Below, piece after piece: positions 12,137 to 21,024 of a stretch of 64,000 bases of DNA. The DNA is from Polaromonas sp. JS666 (GTDB lineage: Bacteria; Pseudomonadota; Gammaproteobacteria; Burkholderiales; Burkholderiaceae_C): contig NC_007948.1 of assembly GCF_000013865.1 (NCBI RefSeq), positions 2,480,001 to 2,544,000 of the forward strand, given 5' to 3'. Both the position numbers and the translations under genes were made by a program. Each line of letters begins with the position of its first letter. The first letter of the stretch is position 1. The notes below the pieces were generated by a model. The model did not search any database and was not told the origin of the DNA. It saw only the letters and a program-made list of their open reading frames with translations.

Positions 12137-13486
12137 TCAACCCAGCTTCTTCACCAGCACCTGGCTTTTCCGGTCCCAGTTGTACTTGCGCTTGCGCGCT
12201 TCGGGCAGCCAGTCCGGGTCGACCTGCACAAAACCGCGCTTGATGAACCAGTGCATGGTGCGGGTGGTCAGCACAAAAATGCTTTGCAGGCCGGCGGCGC
12301 GGGCGCGCTGCTCGATGCGTTTGAGGATTTTCTCGCCGTCGCCCTGGCCCTGGCTTTGCGGCGACACCGTGAGCGCGGCCATCTCGGCGGTTTTGGCTTC
12401 GGGGTAGGGGTAGAGCGCGGCGCAGCCAAAGATCACGCCGTCGTGTTCGATGATGGTGTACAGGTCGGCGTCGCGCTCGATTTCCGTGCGGCCGCGTTTG
12501 ACCAGGGTGCCGTCTTTTTCAAATGGCTCAATCAGCTGCAGGATGCCGCCCACGTCGTCGGCGGTGGCCTCGCGCAAGGACTCCAGCTTCTCATCGACCA
12601 CCATGGTGCCTATGCCGTCGTGCACATAAATTTCGAGCAGCAGGGAGCCGTCGACCGCAAAGGGCAGGATGTGGCTGCGTTCCACGCCCGCCTTGCAGGC
12701 CTTGACGCAGTGCTGCAGGTAAAACGCGGTGTCGGTTGGCCGCTCGCCATTGGGCAGGGTGGTCAGCAGCTTTTCGGCGGCGGCCAGTGGCAACTCGGTG
12801 TCTATCGGGTTGTCTTCGCTGGCGGGCTGGTCGTGGTGGATACGGATGCCGGGGATCTCGGTCAGGAAAATCAGTTTGTCGGCCTGCATGGCAATCGCCA
12901 CCGAGGTGGCGACTTCTTCCATGGTCAGGTTGAAGGCTTCGCCCGTCGGCGAGAAGCCGAACGGCGACAACAGCACCATGGCGCCGAAATCGAGCGTGCG
13001 GGTGATGCCCGCCACATCCACCTTGCGCACCATGCCGGAGTGCTTGAAATCCACCCCGTCCAGGATGCCCACCGGACGCGCGGTGAGGAAGTTGCCTGAA
13101 ATCACGCGCACGGTGGAGCCCGCCATGGGCGTATTGGGCAGGCCCTGGCTGAAGGCCGCCTCGATTTCATAGCGCAACTGGCCGGCCGCTTCCTGGGCAC
13201 AGTCCAGCGCCACCTCGTCGGTGATGCGCATGCCGTGGGAATACCTGGCCGCGTGGCCTTTGGCCTTGAGCTGTTCATTGACCTGGGGACGAAAGCCGTG
13301 CACCAGCACTATCTTCACGCCCATGCTCTGGATCAAGGCCAGGTCCTGCGCAATGTGCGGCAGCTTGCCGGCGGCAATCGCCTCGCCCGCAATGCCCACG
13401 ACAAAGGTCTTGCCGCGGTGCGTGTGGATGTAGGGCGCCACCGAGCGGAACCAGGGGACAAAGGTGAAATTGAAAACGGTGGACAT
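12137..13486 (-). CDS. argA: N-acetylglutamate synthase (amino-acid N-acetyltransferase) ArgA
   Basis: A 449-residue enzyme that acetylates glutamate with acetyl-CoA in the first step of arginine synthesis. The N-terminal two thirds is an amino acid kinase fold (KTFVVGIAGEAIAAGKLPHI; VKIVLVHGFRPQVNEQL). The C-terminal third is a GNAT domain (MAALTVSPQSQGQGDGEKIL), as in classical proteobacterial ArgA (E. coli 443 residues). The open frame could extend to 13603, but the ATG at 13486 begins the conserved MSTVFNFTFVPWFRSVAPYI and is preferred; its ribosome site is weak. A diverged copy of the final part lies at 9959-10158. It stands alone rather than in an arg operon. Confidence 0.95.
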   Translation of the reverse strand: MSTVFNFTFVPWFRSVAPYIHTHRGKTFVVGIAGEAIAAGKLPHIAQDLALIQSMGVKIVLVHGFRPQVNEQLKAKGHAARYSHGMRITDEVALDCAQEAAGQLRYEIEAAFSQGLPNTPMAGSTVRVISGNFLTARPVGILDGVDFKHSGMVRKVDVAGITRTLDFGAMVLLSPFGFSPTGEAFNLTMEEVATSVAIAMQADKLIFLTEIPGIRIHHDQPASEDNPIDTELPLAAAEKLLTTLPNGERPTDTAFYLQHCVKACKAGVERSHILPFAVDGSLLLEIYVHDGIGTMVVDEKLESLREATADDVGGILQLIEPFEKDGTLVKRGRTEIERDADLYTIIEHDGVIFGCAALYPYPEAKTAEMAALTVSPQSQGQGDGEKILKRIEQRARAAGLQSIFVLTTRTMHWFIKRGFVQVDPDWLPEARKRKYNWDRKSQVLVKKLG

Positions 13487-13781
13487 GGCGCGCTTTCGGG
13501 GACTGTAAGAAATCGGTTCAGGCAATTGGAAAAAAAGCAACTCGGTAAAAGCCACTAGCAGGTCGACAAAAACGTTTGCGCAAATGCAGATCGGCAAAAA
13601 CAACCGGTCCAGACGTGAGATTTATCACGATATTGGCACCTTGCGGTGCTCCGTGGGGCTTGCCAGCCGGCAAAACGAAAAAGGTGCAATGAGTGTAAGG
13701 GAGGACGCGTGGTCTCCGGCGCCACACTGACTCCTGCCGCCAGATTGCTTTATAGCCAAGGGACAGGTATCGTTCACGCCC

Positions 13782-15002
13782 ATGGAACAATTCGCCATCG
13801 GGTTTTGGGGCTGCTATTTCGGGGCGACAGGTTTGATGCTGGCCGGTTCGGTCTTTGCCTTCACTCGTTCCCTACGCCGGATTTCGCTCAATGCGGCCTT
13901 GTCGGCGGTCGTGTCAGCACTTTTTGTGGTGGCCTTTCTGGGCGGACTCCCGATAGAAAATGCCGACACGCAGGCACGATTTCTGGCTCATGTTGCCAGC
14001 GTGGTGTCTGCGCTGCTGGCCTATCAGCTGTTTTCCTTCCTGAGCCTCCTGCGGCAGCCCGAGGTCCGGTGGCTCACCATCAAGGCTTTGCTGGCGCTGG
14101 CGGCCACGGTCATAGTGATCGGCTGGTTGCTGGAGCCCCGGCAAGCGCTGGCCTTGAGCCTCACCATGGCTTGCCTGCTGGGGGTGACGGCGTTGATCCT
14201 CAGCATCCGCAGCGCGCTGCGCGGCGACCGGCTCGCCTGGGTGGCGGTGTCGGGCGTTACCTTCATGCTGCTGGCCATTGCCGGGCTCGGCTGGATTGCG
14301 CTGGACCGTGCCCATGTGCCCTGGCAGGCCCATGCGGTGAGCGCTCTCGCCGGAACGGCTTACCTGGCCACAATGGCGTCGGTACTGTGGACGCGTTACT
14401 CCTACCTCATCGAACTCAACCAGGTGATGGCGCACGGGCCCAGCTATGACCCGGTCACGCGCATGCGCTCGCACAGCGAGACGGGCAACATGGTGGGTGC
14501 AGCCTTCAAACACTACCGCGACGAGCCCGTTCCGCTGGGCGTGATTGTGGTGTCCATCGCCAACTTGTACGTACTTGAAAAACTCTACGGACTGGCGGCG
14601 ATGAACCATGCGCTGTTTGTCTGTGCAGGCCGCTTGCGCCGCAGCGTGCCGGCCCATGTCGAGATGGGCAGGCTGGGCAAGGATGGGTTTTTGCTTTTGA
14701 TGCGCAATTGCCATGACAGCGGCCGGCTGATTCATCTGGCGCATATGGTTCAGGCGCGCTTGTCCCGGTCGGTGGTGCTCAATATCACCCTGGACGCCGG
14801 CGTGCCGGGTCAGCAACAGACCGTTTGGGCCGCAGAGATCGGAGTGGGGGTGCAGCGGGTGTCCAAGACAGATGCGCGCGCAGCAACCGCGGTGGCCATG
14901 GGCCGGGGTATGTCGCGCACGGCCTGGAGCTACCCGAGCCGGATCGCCTGGTATGACGAGAAAAGCGGGGAAATTGTCGACATGCCCATTCTCGCGGCCT
15001 GA
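13782..15002 (+). CDS. Membrane protein with degenerate GGDEF-like domain
   Basis: A 406-residue protein. The first 215 or so residues hold about six to seven hydrophobic segments. The remainder looks like a diguanylate-cyclase fold: YDPVTRMRSHSETGN corresponds to the usual DPLTGLPNR region, and GVIVVSIANLYVLEKLYG to the metal-binding strand. In place of GG(D/E)EF the signature reads GRLGKDGFLLLM near residue 300. The key residues are therefore changed, and catalysis is unlikely unless unconventional; it could act as a receptor or scaffold. It is a single gene upstream of hrpA. The architecture is inferred from pattern only. Confidence 0.7.
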   Translation: MEQFAIGFWGCYFGATGLMLAGSVFAFTRSLRRISLNAALSAVVSALFVVAFLGGLPIENADTQARFLAHVASVVSALLAYQLFSFLSLLRQPEVRWLTIKALLALAATVIVIGWLLEPRQALALSLTMACLLGVTALILSIRSALRGDRLAWVAVSGVTFMLLAIAGLGWIALDRAHVPWQAHAVSALAGTAYLATMASVLWTRYSYLIELNQVMAHGPSYDPVTRMRSHSETGNMVGAAFKHYRDEPVPLGVIVVSIANLYVLEKLYGLAAMNHALFVCAGRLRRSVPAHVEMGRLGKDGFLLLMRNCHDSGRLIHLAHMVQARLSRSVVLNITLDAGVPGQQQTVWAAEIGVGVQRVSKTDARAATAVAMGRGMSRTAWSYPSRIAWYDEKSGEIVDMPILAA

Positions 15003-15093
15003 CGGCGCGCCTCACGATTTGCTGACCGCCCTTGCTGCGCAACGGCGCATCCGAAAGGCGCTCACGCGCCGGCACTGGCAAGAACACCGATAA

Positions 15094-18000
15094 TTGGCAG
15101 CTTTGACTGCTGACTCTTTCTTGCCGCTTTCCCCGTCTCCCTCCTTGATCCCCCTGGCCATTACCTTTCCCGAGTCGCTGCCGGTCTCCGGCAAGCGCGA
15201 TGACATCACCGCTGCGCTTCAGGCGCACCAGGTGATCATCGTTTGCGGCGAAACCGGCTCGGGCAAAACCACCCAGCTGCCCAAGATCGCACTGGCCATG
15301 GGCCGGGGCAAGCTCAATTACCCGGCGGGCCAGGGAAAACTGATCGGCCACACCCAGCCGCGCCGCATCGCTGCCTCCAGCGTGGCCAAGCGGATTGCCG
15401 AAGAGCTGAAAACACCACTGGGCGAGGTGGTGGGTTACAAGGTGCGCTTTCAGGACCGGCTGAGCCGTGATGCGTCAGTCAAGCTGATGACCGACGGCAT
15501 CCTGCTGGCCGAGACGCAGACCGATCCGCTGCTCAGGGCCTACGACACCCTCATCATTGACGAGGCGCACGAGCGCAGCCTGAACATCGATTTTTTGCTG
15601 GGCTATTTGCGCCAGCTGCTGCCGCGCCGGCCCGACCTGAAGGTGATCATCACCTCGGCCACCATTGATGCGCAGCGTTTTGCTGACTATTTCGCGTCAA
15701 GCGCGCCGGCGCCGGGCCGCCCCAAGCCGGGCGCAGCCCCTGAGGGGCTGGAGCCTGTGGCTCCAAGCCAGCTTGAGCAGGATTGGACAGGCGACAGAGG
15801 CGACGCGTCTCGCGAGCCGCGGCCTGCAAGGCCTCGCGACGACGCGCAGCGCGGAGCGTGGGGGCCAAAGATTCCCGCGCCCGTCATCATGGTGTCCGGC
15901 CGGATGTTTCCGGTCGAGCAGCGCTACCGGCCCTTTGAGGAGTCGCGTGACTATGACTTGAACGACGCGATCGCCGACGGCGTTGATGAACTCTGGCAAA
16001 ACCCGCACAGCGCGGGCGACATCCTGGTGTTTCTGCCGGGCGAGCGCGAGATCCGCGAAGCTGCCGACCATTTGCGCAAGCATCTTGCCCACCAGCCACT
16101 GACCCGCAACGCCGAAGTGCTGCCGCTGTTTGCGCGCCTGAGCCAGGCCGAGCAGGACCGGATTTTTGACGGACACACCGGCCGGCGCATTGTGCTGGCC
16201 ACCAACGTTGCGGAGACCTCGCTCACGGTTCCGGGTATCCGGTACGTCATTGACGCAGGCACGGCGCGCGTCAAGCGCTACAGTTTCAGGAGCAAGGTGG
16301 AGCAACTCATGGTGGAGCCGGTGTCGCAGGCGGCGGCCAACCAGCGCGCCGGGCGTTGCGGCCGGGTGGCGGACGGCATTTGCATACGTCTCTACGATGA
16401 GCAGGATTTTGTGGGCCGGTCCCGCTTTACCGACCCTGAAATCCTGCGCAGTTCACTGGCGGCGGTGATTTTGCGCATGAAGGCGCTGCACCTGGGCGCG
16501 GTGGAAGACTTTGCCTTCATCGAGCCGCCGCAGCGACGCGCCATAGCCGACGGTTACCAGTTGCTGGCCGAACTGGGTGCCGTGGACGATGACAACGAAC
16601 TGACGCCGGTGGGCCGCACGCTGGCCAAGCTGCCGCTGGATCCGCGCGTGGGCCGCATGATCCTGGAGGCGAAGGACCGGCAGGCGCTGGACGAAGTGCT
16701 GGTAATTGCCAGTGCCCTGAGCGTGCAGGATGTGCGCGACCGGCCCATGGACAGGCAGGCACAGGCCGACCAGGCGCACGCCAAGTTTGACGACGAGAAA
16801 AGCGAATTCAGCGGTTATTTGAAGCTCTGGAAATGGCTGGGTGATTCGCGGGGAGGCAGGCCCTCACCCCAACCCTCTCCCAAAGGGCGAGGGGGTAAAA
16901 CCGAATTACTCCCTCTCCCCCTGGGAGAGGGCAGGGGTGAGGGCTCCCCGGTCCACAAAATTTCCAACCGCCAGTACGAAACCCTGCTCCGCGAAAACTA
17001 CGTCAACGTCCGCCGCGTGCGCGAGTGGCGCGACATTCATTCGCAACTGCACAGCGTGGTGGGTGAACAGGGCTGGCACCTGAATGAGCGGCCCGCCAGT
17101 TACGAGCAGCTGCATTTGTCCATGCTCTGCGGCCTGCTGGGCAACATTGGGTGCAAGAGCGACGAGGAAGACTGGTACCTGGGCGCGCGCGGCATCCGGT
17201 TTTATCGGCACCCCGGCGCCAAGCTCAGTAAAAAACCGGGCCGCTGGATTGTGGCGGCCGAACTGGTGGAAACCACGCGGCTGTTTGGCCGCGGCATCGC
17301 CAACATCGAGCCGCAGTGGATAGAGCAGGTGGCCGGCCATCTCTTGAAGAAGCAGCTGCTGGACCCGCACTGGGAAAAGAAGGCTGCACAGGTGACCGCG
17401 CTGGAGCGTGCGACGCTTTACGGACTGGTGGTTTACAACGGCCGGCGGGTCAATTTTGGCCGCGTTGACCCGGTGTCGGCGCGTGAAATTTTCATCCGCG
17501 AAGCGCTGGTCGCGGGCAACTGGGACACAAAGTTGACCTTCCTGGCGGCCAACCTCAGGCTGGTCCAGCAAGTGCAGGACCTGGAGCACAAGGCGCGCCG
17601 GCAGGACGTGCTGGTGGACGAAGAGCTGATTTACGCTTTTTATGACCAGCAGCTGCCTGCCGACGTGTGCAGCGGCGCGAGCTGCGAGAGCTGGTACAAG
17701 GACGAGGTCAAAAAGCAACCCAAACTGTTGCTGCTCACGCGAGAGGAGTTGATGCGCCACGAAGCGGCAGGCATCACGACACAGGCCTTTCCCAAAACCC
17801 TGCGTCTGGGCGGTGTGGACTGCATGGTCACTTATCTGCATGAGCCGGGTGACCCCAAAGACGGCGTGACGGTAGACGTACCGCTGTTTGCGCTCAACCA
17901 GGTCAATGAAGAGCGCTGCGAGTGGCTGGTTCCCGGCATGCTCAAGGACAAGGTGCAGGCGCTCATCAAGACCCTGCACCAGCGCCCGCGCTCACGTCTG

Positions 18001-19302
18001 GTGCCGCTGCCCGAGACCGCTGCGCGCATGGCGGGGCAGCTGCTGCAGCCCGAAGTGTTTGGCAGTGGATCGCTCACGGATGCGATCCTGAAGCTGGTGC
18101 GCGACGCGACCTCGCTCGACATCAAGCGCGCAGACATGAAGCTGGACATGCTGCCCGCCCATCTTTTCATGAACTTCCGGGTCATTGACGAGCATGGCCG
18201 GCAACTGGGCGCAGGCCGCAACCTGGGCGCGCTCAAAGGTGAGTTGGGCCCGCAGGCGCGCGGCGCGTTTCAGGCGCTGGCCGGGCTCAAGAATCTGGCC
18301 AGGCCTGCTGCTTCAGCGCCCAATGAAGAATCAGATCGACCTTCAGCTCAAGTGCCTACTGGGCAAGCGGCTATCAAAAATGTAGCCAAAGGAAGTACCC
18401 AATCCGAGAGCCATCCCGTCAAAGTGGCGGAGCGCTACACCAGCTGGAGCTTTGGCGAGCTGCCGGAACTTATGGAAATCCGCAAGGGAAGCCAGACATT
18501 GATCGGTTTTCCGGCCCTCATCGACCTTGGGGATGCCGTGACCATCGAGGTGTTTGACGAACCCGACCTGGCCGCGGTCAAACACCGCGCCGGCTTGCGG
18601 CGCCTGTTCTCGCTGCAGATCAAGGACGCACTCAAGTACCTCGAAAAGAACCTGCCCGATTTGCAGAAAATGGCCACGGCCTACATGCTGGTCGGGCGTG
18701 CCGCCGACAACTCCGGCGGCGGAACGCTGGAGGAGCTGCGTGCGCAAATCATCGAGGTGGCGCTGGACCGGGCGTTTTTGCTCGATCCCTTGCCGACGGG
18801 CGAGGCTGATTTCAAGCGACGGGTGGACGACGGGCGAGGGCGCCTGACCTTGATCGCCAGCGAAGTGGCACGGCTGGCGGCCGGCATTCTGACCGAATAC
18901 GCCGTGGCCCAGCGCAAGATCAAGGACACCAAAAATGCGGCGGAGGCTGTGGCCGATGCCAGCCAGCAGCTGCAGCGCCTGATGCCCAAACGCTTTTTGA
19001 CCACCACACCCTACCCGCAGCTGCAGCACTTTGTTCGCTACCTGAAGGCGATCACGTTGCGCCTGGAGAAATGGCGAGCCGACCCGGCACGTGACGCAGC
19101 GCGGCTGGCCGAGTTGCGCCCGCAGGAGCAGCGCTACTGGCGCCTGGTGGCCGAGCGCAAAGGCGCTACCGATGCACGCATGCAGGAGTTTCGCTGGCTG
19201 CTGGAGGAGTTGCGCGTGAGCTTCTTCGCACAGGAGCTGCGCACGCCACAACCGGTGAGCGTGAAACGGCTGGACAAGGCCTGGCAGCAACTGAATGGTT
19301 GA
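15094..19302 (+). CDS. hrpA: ATP-dependent RNA helicase HrpA
   Basis: A 1402-residue DEAH-box helicase, about 100 residues longer than E. coli HrpA. Walker A is GETGSGKT (about 52-59), DEAH is at 156-159 (IIDEAHERS), and SATI and QRAGRCGRV motifs follow. The long HrpA-specific C-terminal domain (DUF3418 type) runs to the end. The extra length comes from three low-similarity insertions: near residues 203-262, 590-617 and 1070-1109, each recorded separately. All keep the frame open, so the gene is probably functional. No ATG lies near the expected N-terminus; the TTG at 15094 is the earliest start that fits, and a later TTG is possible. Members of this family unwind RNA and help resolve stalled ribosomes. 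Confidence 0.93.
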   Translation: MAALTADSFLPLSPSPSLIPLAITFPESLPVSGKRDDITAALQAHQVIIVCGETGSGKTTQLPKIALAMGRGKLNYPAGQGKLIGHTQPRRIAASSVAKRIAEELKTPLGEVVGYKVRFQDRLSRDASVKLMTDGILLAETQTDPLLRAYDTLIIDEAHERSLNIDFLLGYLRQLLPRRPDLKVIITSATIDAQRFADYFASSAPAPGRPKPGAAPEGLEPVAPSQLEQDWTGDRGDASREPRPARPRDDAQRGAWGPKIPAPVIMVSGRMFPVEQRYRPFEESRDYDLNDAIADGVDELWQNPHSAGDILVFLPGEREIREAADHLRKHLAHQPLTRNAEVLPLFARLSQAEQDRIFDGHTGRRIVLATNVAETSLTVPGIRYVIDAGTARVKRYSFRSKVEQLMVEPVSQAAANQRAGRCGRVADGICIRLYDEQDFVGRSRFTDPEILRSSLAAVILRMKALHLGAVEDFAFIEPPQRRAIADGYQLLAELGAVDDDNELTPVGRTLAKLPLDPRVGRMILEAKDRQALDEVLVIASALSVQDVRDRPMDRQAQADQAHAKFDDEKSEFSGYLKLWKWLGDSRGGRPSPQPSPKGRGGKTELLPLPLGEGRGEGSPVHKISNRQYETLLRENYVNVRRVREWRDIHSQLHSVVGEQGWHLNERPASYEQLHLSMLCGLLGNIGCKSDEEDWYLGARGIRFYRHPGAKLSKKPGRWIVAAELVETTRLFGRGIANIEPQWIEQVAGHLLKKQLLDPHWEKKAAQVTALERATLYGLVVYNGRRVNFGRVDPVSAREIFIREALVAGNWDTKLTFLAANLRLVQQVQDLEHKARRQDVLVDEELIYAFYDQQLPADVCSGASCESWYKDEVKKQPKLLLLTREELMRHEAAGITTQAFPKTLRLGGVDCMVTYLHEPGDPKDGVTVDVPLFALNQVNEERCEWLVPGMLKDKVQALIKTLHQRPRSRLVPLPETAARMAGQLLQPEVFGSGSLTDAILKLVRDATSLDIKRADMKLDMLPAHLFMNFRVIDEHGRQLGAGRNLGALKGELGPQARGAFQALAGLKNLARPAASAPNEESDRPSAQVPTGQAAIKNVAKGSTQSESHPVKVAERYTSWSFGELPELMEIRKGSQTLIGFPALIDLGDAVTIEVFDEPDLAAVKHRAGLRRLFSLQIKDALKYLEKNLPDLQKMATAYMLVGRAADNSGGGTLEELRAQIIEVALDRAFLLDPLPTGEADFKRRVDDGRGRLTLIASEVARLAAGILTEYAVAQRKIKDTKNAAEAVADASQQLQRLMPKRFLTTTPYPQLQHFVRYLKAITLRLEKWRADPARDAARLAELRPQEQRYWRLVAERKGATDARMQEFRWLLEELRVSFFAQELRTPQPVSVKRLDKAWQQLNG
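15700..15879 (+). repeat. GC-rich insertion coding a Pro/Arg-rich linker inside hrpA
   Basis: Between the helicase strand ending RFADYF and the next conserved block PVIMVSGRMFPVEQRYRP, about 60 extra residues appear, rich in P, A, G, R and D (for example PKPGAAPEGLEPVAPS and GDRGDASREPRPARPRDD). In other HrpA proteins these blocks are nearly adjacent. The base sequence contains several short inverted repeats (GCCTGTGGCTCC, GGCCTGCAAGGCC). I infer a mobile repeat that entered in frame. Confidence 0.6.
16861..16943. repeat. Palindromic repeat element inserted in frame in hrpA
   Basis: A left arm CCCTCACCCC-AA-CCCTCTCCC (16861-16881) is complementary to the right arm GGGAGAGGG-CA-GGGGTGAGGG (16923-16943): 10 plus 9 paired bases around a 2-base mismatch. 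The centre is GC-rich, with a short AT-rich spacer (GTAAAACCGAATTACT). This resembles a REP-like family that occurs between genes in many proteobacteria. Here it is translated as part of HrpA (PSPQPSPKGRGG and LPLPLGEGRGEG). Confidence 0.9.
18369..18387. repeat. Short repeat GGCTATCAAAAATGTAGCC inside hrpA
   Basis: Five-base inverted ends (GGCTA/TAGCC) flank an A-rich centre. It lies in a 40-residue linker of HrpA (about residues 1070-1109) that other family members lack, just before the conserved YTSWSFGELP. It belongs to the same short repeat family as copies at 23931, 35966, 37401, 55021 and 60240. Confidence 0.6.
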
Positions 19303-19418
19303 TGTCAGCTACTCAGTGAAGGCTAACAACGGCCGACGGCTTGTCATGCCGTAACTACAAGGCGTGGGCGCAGATCAATAGTTGATGAGAGTTACCAGTG
19401 GATTGAGCTGTCAAAAGA

Positions 19419-19453
19419 AGACCCGGCAGGTGATCAGCTGCCGGGTCTTTTTT
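19419..19453. terminator. Bidirectional rho-independent terminator between hrpA and DUF3309 gene
   Basis: An 11-bp perfect stem (AGACCCGGCAG / CTGCCGGGTCT) with an 8-base loop GTGATCAG is followed by TTTTT on the plus strand and preceded by an A-rich run that serves the minus strand. It sits between the convergent hrpA and DUF3309 genes. Confidence 0.92.
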
Positions 19454-19472
19454 GTTCTTGGTGGTGTGCTGG

Positions 19473-19631
19473 CTAGATGCGACCCATCAGCAGCAGAATG
19501 ACCAGGATGAGCACCACGAGGCCCACGCCACCGCTGGGAGCGTAACCCCAGCTTCGACTGTGGCCCCAGGTGGGCAGGGCCCCAACCAGGATCAGGATGA
19601 GGACAATGAGCAGTATGAGGGAGAGAGACAT
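19473..19631 (-). CDS. DUF3309 small hydrophobic membrane protein
   Basis: A 52-residue protein made of two hydrophobic stretches (LILLIVLILILVGALP and GLVVLILVILLLMGRI) joined by WGHSRSWGYAPSGG. This layout is the DUF3309 family of tiny inner-membrane proteins of unknown function. The open frame extends to 19706, but AAGGAG lies 8 bases before the ATG at 19631, which fixes the start. It stands alone, convergent with hrpA. Confidence 0.9.
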   Translation of the reverse strand: MSLSLILLIVLILILVGALPTWGHSRSWGYAPSGGVGLVVLILVILLLMGRI

Positions 19632-19720
19632 GGAAAGGCTCCTTGTTATATGCCTTGATTCTTGCCCGGGGCAGGGCGAAATCAAGCAGGAAGGAGGCCC
19701 GTTCAACCGTCAGGAGGCGC

Positions 19721-19912
19721 CTACAGTTTGGCCAGGCGCTCCAGCGCAGCGTGCAAGGTGTCGTCTTTTTTCGCAAAGCAAAAGCGCACCGCGCGCTGGC
19801 CAAAGCCGTTGCCATAAATAGCCGACGGAATCGCCGCGTCGCTGGCGGTGATGATGGCCTGCATGGCGCCCGCCGTGACGGTGATCGCCAGGTTGGCGTT
19901 GTGAGGGCCACA
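19721..19912 (-). pseudogene. Internally deleted remnant of the neighbouring aminotransferase gene
   Basis: On the minus strand this reads ITVTAGAMQAIIT, then directly AAIPSAIYGNGFGQRAVR and FCFAKKDDTLHAALERLAKL followed by a stop. The first block matches residues near 100-118 of the intact aminotransferase (ITITAGATQAIIT), and the second matches its last 40 residues (AAIPLSAFYGNGFDQRVVR). About 700 bases between them are missing. The reading frame runs on to 19984 with unrelated codons. Its orientation is the same as the intact gene, and it lies beyond the binding-protein gene. Confidence 0.9.
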
Positions 19913-19980
19913 TGGACCGAAGTCACGACTCCAAAAGGTGCTTGACTCGAAACTCAACCCGGACGCGCAAGCGAGTCGCT

Positions 19981-21024
19981 TCAATGAATAATCGTCACCG
20001 CTGATGGCATCACTGCCTTCAAGCCATCAAGGTAAATGTAATTGAGATAATTCGGCATTTCAGTCCTGCTTGTCAGCTTGTTCCTGATTGCCCACCGTGC
20101 CTCGTCCTCCAGGGCCAGTATCAAGCCCTGGTCCAGGGCCATGTTGAACCGGTACGACGGCCACGACGCTTTCAACTTCGTCGCATCCAGCATACCCGCG
20201 GCAATCAGTTCGCGTGCCGCATCGGGCGCGTCGCTGCAAAATCGCGCACCCTTGACCAACGCGCGCAGGACTTTCTTGATGGTCTCCGGCTGGCTGACGA
20301 CATAGGTCCGCATTCCGGCAACGTTGTACAGGCTTTCGTAAATGCCCTGACTGTAGTGAATCACGCCGTTGCCGCCGAGCACCGTCAACGACGTATCCAG
20401 AAACGGTTCCCACGTCGCAATGGCGTCAACATCGCCTTGCGCGAGCGCTGTGGGAAGATCCTCCGGCTTATAGTTGCGCACCGTCACTCCATCTGACGAC
20501 AACCTGTGCCGGCTGAGGAAAGCATGGAGAGTGAAGTGCCCTGAAGTGCTCAGCGTAACGCCTATGCGTTTTCCCTTGAGGTTCCCGGGCGTCACGACAC
20601 CCCTGTCCCTTCGCCCGACAATTCCATGATCTTTCTCCGCCTTGAATATTGTTGCGATGACAGATACAGGCTGATCGTTCATGCCGGCGAACATGACAGG
20701 AATGTCGGCAACGGTCGCCAAATTGGCCTGTCCTTGCAAGACCGCTTCCATGGCAGCCTTGCCGCTAGAGTGAGGTTGAACAACGGCAAGTATTCCCTCG
20801 CTCGCGAAATAACCTTTTTCTCGAGCCACGATGACCGGACAGCTTCCAACATAGGCGGTATTTGTCGCGATGGTTACCTGTTCCGGCGGTTCTGCCTGAG
20901 ATGCTGGCGACGTGCGGGTCATCCATCCATAGCCTCCGGCCAGTAACGCTACCGCAATGAGCAAGCCCGCGACCGCGGGCAGGGAGGTTTTGCCGCTGAA
21001 GTGTCTCTCCGACTTTCTTGTCAT
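19981..21024 (-). CDS. ABC transporter substrate-binding protein, SsuA/TauA/NMT1-like
   Basis: A 347-residue periplasmic binding protein. An N-terminal hydrophobic segment (LLIAVALLAGGYGWM) acts as signal or anchor. The mature part starts TIATNTAYVGSCPVIVA and carries EKGYFASEGI, GKRIGVTLSTSGHFTLH and DVDAIATWEPFLD, typical of the family that binds sulfonates, taurine, nitrate or thiamine precursors. No permease or ATPase gene is adjacent, so it is an orphan and its partner is elsewhere. AAGGAG precedes the ATG. It is bracketed by the intact aminotransferase gene and its remnant, which suggests acquisition. The nearby cysB hints at a sulfur compound as ligand, but this is inference. Confidence 0.85.
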   Translation of the reverse strand: MTRKSERHFSGKTSLPAVAGLLIAVALLAGGYGWMTRTSPASQAEPPEQVTIATNTAYVGSCPVIVAREKGYFASEGILAVVQPHSSGKAAMEAVLQGQANLATVADIPVMFAGMNDQPVSVIATIFKAEKDHGIVGRRDRGVVTPGNLKGKRIGVTLSTSGHFTLHAFLSRHRLSSDGVTVRNYKPEDLPTALAQGDVDAIATWEPFLDTSLTVLGGNGVIHYSQGIYESLYNVAGMRTYVVSQPETIKKVLRALVKGARFCSDAPDAARELIAAGMLDATKLKASWPSYRFNMALDQGLILALEDEARWAIRNKLTSRTEMPNYLNYIYLDGLKAVMPSAVTIIH

